A DNA stretch of 64,000 nt from Rapana venosa (Eukaryota > Mollusca > Gastropoda > Neogastropoda > Muricidae): NCBI GenBank assembly GCA_028751875.1, contig CM054158.1:7633416-7697415 (forward strand), given 5' to 3'. A program made the position numbers and the translations under genes. Shown piece after piece: positions 55,905-64,000 of the stretch. Numbering within the stretch: the stretch's first letter is position 1; each line of letters begins with the position of its first letter. Under the pieces are notes generated by a model. That model had not been told where the DNA came from, did not search any database, and saw only the letters and a list, made by a program, of their open reading frames with translations.

Positions 55905-56035
55905 GAGGATAATGGAATAAGCACTCGTGTGCTTTCTTACATCCAGTCCCCGTGTGTATGCAGTTTTGTAAAAATTGTCATCCGTTCCCACCGGCACACA
56001 ATGGCCTACTCTTACGAAAAGCGGAACTGTTCTCT
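55905..56035 (-). mobile_element. S1 SINE tail and body fragment, minus strand
   Basis: AGGATAATGGAATAAGCACT, CATCCAGTCCCCGTGTGTAT and CACAATGGCCTACTCTTACG are the reverse complement of the S1 tail type 1. Confidence 0.75.
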
Positions 56036-56149
56036 GTGTGAGAGAGAGATGTATGTGTGTGGTTAATTTGGGGGTGGTGGTGGGTTTTGTTTTTGTTTTT
56101 GGGGGATGGGGGGTAGTTGGGGTTTTTTTGGGGGGAAGGGAGGTTAGAG

Positions 56150-56830
56150 CGTTGAGCTCGTGATCTGATGGCCGGGTTCGAGCCACCGCCGAGAGGCCCA
56201 TTCAAGGGGACTATTTTTTCCCCCTGGAATTAACATCAGTATTGCCTCCACTACCTGAAAGTCCTTAGAACGAGACTATCAACTGAAGTCCTGTGTACAA
56301 ACGCATGCAGATCTTGTGCACACATGAAAACCTGTACTGCCTTTCGGAAAGATAGGCCATTGCAGGAGTAAAGTATGTTCTTTCGAGCCAGAAGGCCCAT
56401 AGAGCCGGAGCTTATCCCGGTTTCTGTAGCGTTAAGCGAACTGATGGGTTTTCACCACCCCTGTGACAGGACGCTAAGTCTGTCGTCAGATATTTCCCCA
56501 GCAGAGCTGGTACCCACTTGTACACCTGGGTGGAGTGAGGAAAATAGGAGTAAAGTGTCTTTCCCAAGGACACAACACCGAGCCGAGCGGGGATCGAACC
56601 CGCGACCTCTGGATCACGAGTTGACCGCCTAAACCACTCGACCACGGTGCCTCCCCATTTGCAGGAGTGGATGACAGCATTTTTTAAACGTGTATTGGCT
56701 GGCGTCATGTTTAGACCCCCCCTCAAAGTTGGAGTGCAGCTCCCAGAATGGTGATAAACAGTCACACCTACAGACAGAATCTCACCACCCCAAACCTTGG
56801 AGCTCTAGCCCAGCAACAAAAATACAACAA
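56150..56830 (+). mobile_element. S1 SINE with R3-type end, interrupted by an S2 insertion
   Basis: Head AGCGTTGAGCTCGTGATC with GGGTTCGAGCCACC at 56174-56187. Body to GGCCATTGCAGGAGT (56356-56369), resuming after the S2 element at 56659 and continuing to the R3 end (AATCTCACCACCCCAAACCT, GGAGCTCTAGCCC). Confidence 0.7.
56370..56658 (-). mobile_element. S2 SINE inserted in S1, with 10-bp target-site duplication
   Basis: TTGCAGGAGT at 56360-56369 is repeated at 56659-56668. The element is almost identical to 2101-2393 (TATGTTCTTTCGAGCCAGAA, then GAGCTGGTACCCACTTGTAC, then CCGAGCGGGGATCGAACC). The tRNA-like head is at the right end on the minus strand (GGAGGCACCGTGGTCGAGTG). Confidence 0.88.
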
Positions 56831-56924
56831 AAAACCCACACACAAAAAACCATGGAGCCAGACCTGATGAGTAAAGATTGGGCAGCAGGTTGAAATTGTT
56901 TTTTTTTGGGGGGAAGGTAAAGAA

Positions 56925-57300
56925 GGAAGGTGGCAGGATGGTTTAGACGTTCGCTTGCAACCGTAAGGTTCTGGGTTCGATTCCAGGTCTTGCCCTTTCT
57001 TCCCAGTTTGATGGGGAAATTGAACTGAATGTCAAGTCTTTTGGGGGAGACTCTAAACCAGTCTGACCCGTGTGCCTTACAGACTTGTGCACGTCAAAAG
57101 AACCCACGACAGTTGAAAATCGGAAAGAGGAGGGAGGGTGCTCCTTCCTGACTGTCTTGGCAAAATGTGTAAGTTCAATTCCCAACTGCATCCCCGAAGT
57201 TGGAATGCAGCTACCTTGATGGTGGAGGGAAAAAACGGTTGCAGACACAAAAATCTCACCATTGGTAAACCATGGAGCTCTGGCCAGGGGATGAGGTCAG
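56925..57300 (+). mobile_element. S1-group SINE with R3-type end
   Basis: GGAAGGTGGCAGGATGGTTT head, GGGTTCGATTCCAGG B box, CCTTTCTTCCCAGTTTGATG, a middle part shared with S4 (CACGTCAAAAGAACCCACGA) and the R3 end (ATCTCACCATTGGTAAACCA, GGAGCTCTGGCC). The head is the uninterrupted counterpart of 32225/33362, the piggyBac-type target. Confidence 0.75.
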
Positions 57301-57424
57301 AAAAGACAATTGGCAGCTAGAGTTACAACCACCTACACTGCTCCAAAAAACCGCACTGATCTGATTGATGTAAGCTGACACATTCTTGGAGCTTTTCATG
57401 GCACTTTTCTAAAAAAAATGCAAT

Positions 57425-57850
57425 CCTCGTTTAAGCCCGAACCCCCGCCACCCACTAGATTTCGAGTAGTGTTCTGGGTTCTAGTCTTTCGGGTGAGATG
57501 ATAAACCAAGGTCCCATGTGCAGCATGCATGGCAACGAGTTAGATGTCCCTGGCCAAAAAAAGTCATCCTCCCAGGGAAACAAAGGCAAGTGCACTCAGA
57601 TTTTTTTTAAAGGGTAGCGCTGCTCTTGTGGGGACACACTTTCCACAGGGAGAGCAGCCAGTATTTCTTGCAGAAAAATCTGCTATGACTGAAAGTACAA
57701 CACAAAACAGCTCGATACAACACAAGGATAATGTAGTGTCTTAGTATAATCATTACGAAATTTGTTCTTAGATAGATGGCTTGATGAAAAAAAGCAAATG
57801 CATTGCTTATTCAATGTACCATCTGGAAATAAAATTTTGACTTGACTTGA
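57425..57850 (+). mobile_element. S4 SINE, plus strand, followed by a possible retroposon tail
   Basis: CTAGTCTTTCGGGTGAGATG, GATAAACCAAGGTCCCATG and GTAGCGCTGCTCTTGTGGGG match S4 in reverse of 18290-18490. At 57825-57850 AAATAAAATTTTGACTTGAC with a GACTT repeat looks like the 3' end of a retroposon. Confidence 0.6.
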
Positions 57851-58298
57851 CAAGGTTGCAGCGGGCCCCCTCCCAGTGCAGTGTGCTTTGTCAACAAGAC
57901 TGCTGGCTCCCTGACAAAGGAAGGAACAGGCAAAGAGCAGGTGGATAGGTCTGTCAGCTTGTTGTTTTTTCTGAAGCCAAGACCATCGTCAGGGCCAAGC
58001 AGCAAACAAGTGAATATACCCACATCCCCATTGCAACAGGTCAGACCCCTACTACCTGTTGGTTGATGGGACAGGAGGGGACAAGTCTTCTGTATCATTG
58101 AGGCTCAGGCCATGCAGAACTGTGTCTATTTTACAATACTATTAGCATTCTGACAAGAGAATGGTTATTACCTGTGCTGTTGTCCTGCCGGCTACAGGGT
58201 GTTCTCTGAAAGAGGGTCTAGCTGGCCTGGTCACACACCAGTGTTCAGGACGTTGTAGAATAGGAGGACCTGCTGTGTTCTGCTGCCTTCATCACATA
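57851..58298. other. Unassigned, GC-richer stretch
   Basis: An open minus-strand frame of 95 codons at 57811-58098 has no recognised homology. A possible minus-strand micro-exon (acceptor and donor around 58164-58206) was seen but has no partner. Confidence 0.3.
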
Positions 58299-58324
58299 GG
58301 GGGGGGGGGGGGGGGGGGGGGGGG
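58299..58324 (+). repeat. 26-bp poly-G directly before an S1 SINE
   Basis: The G run touches the SINE head (CCAGCCTAGTGGTTAG). Confidence 0.85.
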
Positions 58325-58655
58325 CCAGCCTAGTGGTTAGAACATTGCGCTCGCAATCTGACCACCCGGGTTCAATTCCCGTTCAAGGGGATATTTTCCC
58401 ATGGAGTTAACATCAGTGCAGACTCCACTCTCCCCAAAAGTCCTTCGGATGAGACTATAAACCGATGCCCATGTGCGAACGTACGCAGAACATCTTGCGC
58501 ACACGTTAAATCCCGTTCCGCTTTTCGTTAGAGTAGGCCATTGTGCGCCGGTGGGAACAGATGACAAAACCGCATACACACGGGGACTGGATGTAAAAAA
58601 AGCATGCAAGTGAGTATTCCATTATCCTCGATATAAAAGAATAAAATAAATAAAT
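58325..58655 (+). mobile_element. S1 tRNA-derived SINE, full length, tail type 1
   Basis: Head AGCCTAGTGGTTAGAACATT, B box GGGTTCAATTCCCG, body and tail as at 24813-25146, ending in an (AATA)n run. Confidence 0.85.
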
Positions 58656-60994
58656 AAACAGAGACGGGGATTTTCATTCTGACAAACGAACACACACACA
58701 CACACCCCTCATCATAAAAAGAGTGAGGTTTTTCAGCGTGCGTGCGTGTGTGTGTTGTGTGTGGGTTTGGTTTGGTTTTAGTTGAGGTTTTTTTTTTAAC
58801 AAATCCATAGCTTAGCAAAGTTGTACAGAAACACAGCAATTCCTACCAGTTCGTCTGTAAGTCCGTCCATCTGTCTATCTGTTTGTCCGTCTGTCTGTCC
58901 GTCCGTCTGTCTGTTTTTCTGTCCGTCTGTCTGTCTGTCAGCACTCCTGCTCACTCCAAGCATCATGCACAGCACAAGGGCAAACTACTCTGCACCCCAG
59001 TGAAGTGCATTTATTTTTTAATTGACCTTTTCTGTTCTCTACACACATTGACACTGAAAAATAGAAAGGTTGGTTCCATGGTTACCGTCACCTAGCGCCA
59101 TCTATCAAGCTGAATGAATACACAACGGTTTTGGTGGTGCATTTTCACATGTGGATATTACAGAGAATCATTATGGAGCAATAGATTTTCATGGTGTATT
59201 TTCACACTGCAAGTATTTCTGTTTAAAAATCATTATACAATAGATTTCCATGATGTACCTTGACTCTGCAAATTTTTTATAAAAAATATACATAGAACAG
59301 TAAATTTTTATGACGTATTTTCACCAAAAACTTTTTTTTTTAATCATTACAGAACAATGGATTTTCTGGAGGGCTCTGACACTGCAAACAGAACAAGTCA
59401 GTATGGAGGAATGGTAAGTTCAGTTTCAGACACAACTGAAACAAAGTAAGTTTCAGACTACAATTAAAACAAACATGATAAATAACGTTGAGTTCTGCAT
59501 ATCATCAAGATTTTAATCATCATCTTCAGATGTACCAAGCAAGCTAACAGGATATTATCTTCAGAAGTACCATGCAGACTAAACATCTTAACACACTAAT
59601 CCTCCAGAAAAAGCAAGGGAGAAAACCAGGTCTGCAGCCTTCTGACCAGTAGCTAGCCCCCCCTCTCTGTCAGTGAACAGATGGTGCATGCAGACGGTGC
59701 TCATAATCTTATGGTCACTTTCACACGCCGTTAGTTCCACCTCAGCCTGCTTCAACAGGGAGTTTATAACCAATCACCTTGACAGTGTTGGGCCTTGTTT
59801 GTTTTCTTGTGTTTTGACAGTCTGTCAGTAATTTGACAGAAGCTTCCTTCATTGAAGTTCTTCATGGAAATGAGAAAGAGGACTGGAGTAATAACGGCTG
59901 TAGCTTTATCATTGCTACCAAATCTGAAAATAAGTGTGAAGCAGAAAGTCCAAGAGTGCTACAGAAGTGACAGGACCAAAATCAAGTGTTGGAACCTTTT
60001 GTGCCTAGGACAGACTTGCCGCGCTTGCGTTTAGATCCTGATTCAGGCTGGGCGAAAATATGGAGTTAAAAACAGTACCTGTGAAAGTGATCATAAGTGA
60101 CTCTGCAGGACACACTTTTTTTAAAACTTGAGAGAAATCCATATTTTTCTCCATTATATTGACTTTGCCATAGGTCAACTTTGACAAGAAATTTTAAAAA
60201 GCCAAAGACCAGCAAATGAATACAGCCAGAACACAAAGATGAAATTTTGCTCCATGTTGACATTACGCACAGTAAGGTGTAGTTTAGGTGACTGGGAATC
60301 TTTATGGTGGATCCTACCATATCTGAACTCATCTCCATGTACTGCATTAACATACAAGTGCATATCATTTTGTTCATATTAATGTGTAAACATGATGTGC
60401 TTGTGAATATGTAGATTGCTGCTGTGCAGTCTCACCACCAATAGTTCACTGGAAGATTCTGTCATGCTGTTATTCTTGTTATCCATCACTACATACATCC
60501 CCCCCCCCCTGCCCTCTTTCGACATCCCCCCCCCCCCCCTTACGGACAATTTTCACAAAGAAAATAATCACCATGATTATAATCTCTCCCTTATTGTTTC
60601 CATTAAGCTAATCTATGACGATCAACAATGTAAATAGCCAGAATGAAAACGAAAAGTTGAGGCGTTAACAGCACCAGGATTTCTGCAACAAACAGGATAC
60701 AAACACCAGGTTTGCAAAAGCAAAAGATGACCTCTAGATGACGTATTACATATCACAAAGTGTAGACACTGGGCACCACCAGAAGGATATCGCTGTAACT
60801 GACAGGTTCCACCTCTAGGCTCTAGTCATGACTGAGATGTCCAGCTACAGTTGGGGATTGGGTTTGATGGCCAATGGTGGATTTGTCTCCTGTCCAACAT
60901 TTCAGATTTCTGAGGACAGAAGTGACGCCTGCCTTGTCCTGGAGTTGTGTTCAAGCTCACCGGCATCCCCCTTCATTTTCAATTTTCATTTAAT
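58656..60994. other. Intergenic, no gene recognised
   Basis: A TGTC/CGTC-rich stretch at 58858-58940, and C runs at about 60500-60540. Otherwise AT-rich unique sequence. Confidence 0.45.
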
Positions 60995-61095
60995 TTCATA
61001 CCTCTTTAAGTCAAGGCAGAGTTCTCTGCCTGGAATTCGGGTTCCTCCTCCCGGGTAGAGCGCGTCGCCACAAGAGCAGCGCCACCCATCATTTT
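60995..61095 (-). mobile_element. S4 SINE 3' end, minus strand
   Basis: ACCTCTTTAAGTCAAGGCAG, then GCGTCGCCACAAGAGCAGCG, as at 18230-18310. Confidence 0.65.
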
Positions 61096-61176
61096 TTCTT
61101 CCCCCCCCCCATGTCTGCTCAAGGAGGCAGCTCTCTGCATGGTCTTCAATATTTCACTGACCCCTACCTACCCCTA

Positions 61177-61397
61177 CCCCCCCCCCCCCCCCCCCTCCCC
61201 TGCGAGCTTTTAACGATTGTGTACAGGGGCAGGAAAGGATTACAAATAAAACGCACACTGTTGTCATGTTTAGATACCATCCGCCATGTCAGAATTCACT
61301 TACATTAATAGGGGCAAAGCAGTCCCATAGCAAAGTTTCACCACTTGTGAATCTCCAGCTCTAGCCAAGGACCCCCCCCCCCCCCCCCCCCCCCCCC
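61177..61397. repeat. Two long C runs around an R3 module
   Basis: 19 C at 61177-61195 and 26 C at 61372-61397. The second directly follows an R3 end (CTCCAGCTCTAGCCAAGGA) and is followed by A/C-rich sequence. Confidence 0.8.
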
Positions 61398-61714
61398 AAC
61401 AAACAAACCAACAACAACAAAAGCAACCCAACAACAACAAAAAGCGATATATGTCATTTACTAATGACAGTATGGTGCAAACCTACTTATGATGCGTTTA
61501 AATCCAGCCTAAAGACACTTATTTCAAACCTAAGATTCTCCCCTCTTGTTTCCTGTCCCTGCCCTCAACAACCAACTACCCTCCCCCATCACCCTGCCGG
61601 AGTGTACAACCTGTGTGTATGTGTGTGTGTGTGTTTACATTTGTATTTGTAAAAATATATTAATTGTAACTGGCTGCATGTGAAAGACTAGGATGAATGA
61701 AAGTGTTTGTACTG

Positions 61715-61717
<3 letters not shown>

Positions 61718-61750
<33 letters not shown>
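61718..61750 (+). repeat. 33-bp poly-G homopolymer
   Basis: Longest homopolymer of the window, just before the 33-bp minisatellite region. Confidence 0.85.
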
Positions 61751-61751
<1 letters not shown>

Positions 61752-61769
61752 GGGGACAGTAATTTACTG

Positions 61770-62700
61770 TGACATGGTGGGGGAAGGGGAAATCACGTCA
61801 TTTACTGATGACGTGGTGGGGGTAAACCATGTCATTTGCTGATGATGGTGTGGTGGGACACGTCATTTGCTGATGATGGGTAAACAGCATCTGTGATGGT
61901 GTGTAAACACGTCATTTGATGACTAGGTGAAATCCGATTATGAGTATGATGTAAACTACGGCATTTACTGATGACGGTATGGTGTAAATCACGTCATTTG
62001 CTGATGACCATATGGTGTAAATCACGTCATTTACTGATGACGGTATGGTGTAAATCACGTCATTTACTGATGACGGTATGGTGTAAATCACGTCATTTAC
62101 TGATGACCATATGGTGTAAATCACGTCATTTACTGATGACGGTATGGTGTAAATCACGTCATTTACTGATGACCATATGGTGCAAATCACGTCATTTACT
62201 GATGACCATATGGTGCAAATCACGTCATTTACTGATGACGGTATGGTGTAAATCACGTCATTTACTGATGATGGTATGATGTAAACTACGGCATTTACTG
62301 ATGACCATATGGTATAAATCACGTCATTTACTGATGATGGTATGATGTAAACTACGGCATTTACTGATGACCATATGGTATAAATCACGTCATTTACTGA
62401 TGATGGTATGATGTAAACTACGGCATTTACTGATGACCATATGGTGCAAATCACGTCATTTACTGATGACCATATGGTGTAAATCACGTCATTTACTGAT
62501 GATGGTATGATGTAAACTAGGGCATTTGCTGATGACCCTATGGTGTAAACCACGCCATTTACTGATAACGGCATGGTTCGTTCGTTCTTTACATTTCACG
62601 TCTTTTCACTATCAGTGATATTGGTGTGAACCACGTCATTTACTGATGACAGTCTGATGTAAGCCACGTCATTTACTGATGACAGTCTGATGTAAAGCTA
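61770..62700 (+). repeat. 33-bp minisatellite, about 27 units
   Basis: Unit CATTTACTGATGACGGTATG followed by GTGTAAATCACGT, alternating with a GATGACCATATGG variant. Core 61944-62562, with diverged units on both sides. Divisible by three, hence long open frames on both strands (VNDVIYTIWSS on the minus strand) with no further coding evidence. Confidence 0.93.
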
Positions 62701-62839
62701 GGATGAAGCAGGGAAGAAAGCGGTCAAGCGGTGTCAACTGACAGGGCCAGTATTCAGCAACACCCACCTCACAGCCATGCAAGCAGTCAGGAGACACAGG
62801 TTTAACAAGAGGACAACAATCAAAGCATCTTAGACAATC

Positions 62840-63020
62840 ATTGGCCAAATTCTTCACACACACACACACAGACCACCACCACCAATACCACTAACAACGA
62901 CAGTAACCAAATTTGAACATAGGTTGTGCTATTTCACACACACACACACACACAAACACACACATCACCACCACCACTAACAACGACAGTAACCAAATTT
63001 GGATATAGGTTGTGCTATTC

Positions 63021-63076
<56 letters not shown>

Positions 63077-63080
63077 ACGA
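62840..63080. repeat. CA microsatellites with a duplicated spacer
   Basis: CA runs at 62853-62872, 62936-62964 and 63026-63075 separated by two copies of CACTAACAACGACAGTAACC followed by AAATTTGxATATAGGTTG-like sequence. Confidence 0.85.
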
Positions 63081-63420
63081 CCACAAACAACAACAGCAAA
63101 AAAGAAAAGACATGAATAACAGCAACATCACAAAACCAACGTGAAAACTGACACAACAGCAATAGCCACGATAACAGTAGGAACACAAACTACCAAAGAC
63201 ACACACTGGCCAAGCATGCTTACAAGTCATTATTTTGTTTTTATACAGGGACGGCAAGCCAGGACCACATCAACACGATTTGTTACAACCTTGATAATGA
63301 TCAGACCTCTTCATTGCCATTTCTTTCTACATGCACAATATTACCTACCAAACAAGGGGAGGGGTGGGGTGGGGGTGGATAGGGTTTTCTCTTTGTTTAA
63401 CTTCAATCAAAGGAAGGGGA

Positions 63421-63440
63421 GGGGGGGGGGGGGGGGGGGG
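63421..63440 (+). repeat. 20-bp poly-G
   Basis: Uninterrupted G run inside a G/A-rich stretch. Confidence 0.85.
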
Positions 63441-63479
63441 AGGAAGATTTTTTAAATTAACAATTAAAAAACAAACCTT

Positions 63480-63930
63480 TCAGCAATAACAGTTTTAGAG
63501 AGTTTATGCAGTTGAAGTACAGTTTCCAAACTAAATTGCAAGTATCATTTAAAAGATGTATGCATTAAAAAAGAATTGTTTGGGTTCATTTTTGTTTTAA
63601 AGATGTATGCAGTTGAATTATAGTCTCTAAACTAAATTGAAAGTATCACTAAAAAGATGCATGCAGTTGAATTACATTCTTTAATCTAAATTGAAAGTAC
63701 CACCAAAAGATGTATGCAGCTGAATTACATTCTTTAAACTAAATCGAAAATATCATTTAAAAAAATGTATGTAATTGAATTAATTACAATCTCTCAACTA
63801 AATTTTAAGTATCACTAAAAAGATGTATGCAGTCGAATTATAGTCTCTCAACTAAATTGAAAGTATCACTAAAAAATGTATGCATCTGAATTATATTCTC
63901 TAATCTAAATTGATAGTACACTAAAAGAAA
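63480..63930 (+). repeat. Degenerate tandem repeat, about 54-bp units
   Basis: AAAAGATGTATGCAGTTGAA, then TTATAGTCTCTAAACTAAAT and TGAAAGTATCACT recur about eight times with spacing 53-60 bp. Confidence 0.8.
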
Positions 63931-64000
63931 TGCCATAGAAAGCATTCACTGACAAAGAATTATGCACTCAAGTCTTCTGTGATAAGCTACAGAGTTGAAA

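Noticed and set aside
57811..58206. Possible minus-strand exons (95-codon frame and a micro-exon near 58164-58206)
   Set aside because: No recognisable homology, uncertain splice sites, and the neighbourhood resembles a retroposon end. Left unassigned.
61912..62574. Minus-strand 220-codon frame of 11-residue repeats (VNDVIYTIWSS)
   Set aside because: Product of a 33-bp minisatellite; the plus strand is open too and there is no coding evidence outside the repeat.

Overview
This is a window of an animal nuclear genome, most probably a mollusc and likely a gastropod. The genes are split by introns with GT-AG junctions, the proteins are close to vertebrate orthologues but clearly divergent, and the non-coding DNA is full of tRNA-headed SINEs, LINE remnants, minisatellites and microsatellites. 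The species cannot be fixed from the sequence alone. There is no bacterial or viral gene content.

Two protein-coding genes can be reconstructed, both on the + strand and head to tail. (1) Positions 1-8081 hold the 3' part of GBE1, glycogen (1,4-alpha-glucan) branching enzyme: five exons, the first cut by the window edge, ending in TGA at 8081. A candidate polyadenylation signal lies at 10958. Exon 2 contains a one-base shift relative to the family. (2) Positions 15952-36074 hold a complete RP2/XRP2 gene (TBCC-domain GTPase-activating protein for ARL3, a ciliary trafficking factor): ten coding exons, 354 codons, starting with a Met-Gly-Cys lipidation signal and ending in the typical NFADxQMG-like C-terminus. 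All splice phases match. I found no further convincing protein-coding gene in 36.1-64 kb.

The most unusual structure is the roughly 2.5-kb minisatellite at the 3' end of RP2 intron 1 (about 21345-23814). Its 63-bp unit is a diverged copy of the intron 1/exon 2 junction itself, so about 40 decoy 3' splice sites lie immediately upstream of the real one. The array also has a higher-order block structure.

Mobile DNA: at least four tRNA-derived SINE families (called S1-S4 here), a longer retroposon (S5) with a 9-bp target-site duplication, another dispersed repeat (S6), a recurrent GAGCTC-containing tail module (R3), three non-LTR retrotransposon remnants, and a 1.1-kb piggyBac-type element with TTAA duplications inserted inside an S1 copy. 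A tRNA-Lys(CTT)-like sequence is fused to an S2 SINE inside one 14-bp target-site duplication, so it is part of a composite retroposon rather than an ordinary tRNA gene.

From 36.1 to 64 kb the DNA is intergenic or unrecognised. It holds RP2 3' flank, minisatellites (64-, 49-, 27-, 52-, 33- and about 54-bp units), an approximately 0.9-kb CCTT-rich polypyrimidine tract, and several G or C homopolymers of 19-33 bp. Many apparent short reading frames in the repeat arrays exist only because the repeat period is a multiple of three.
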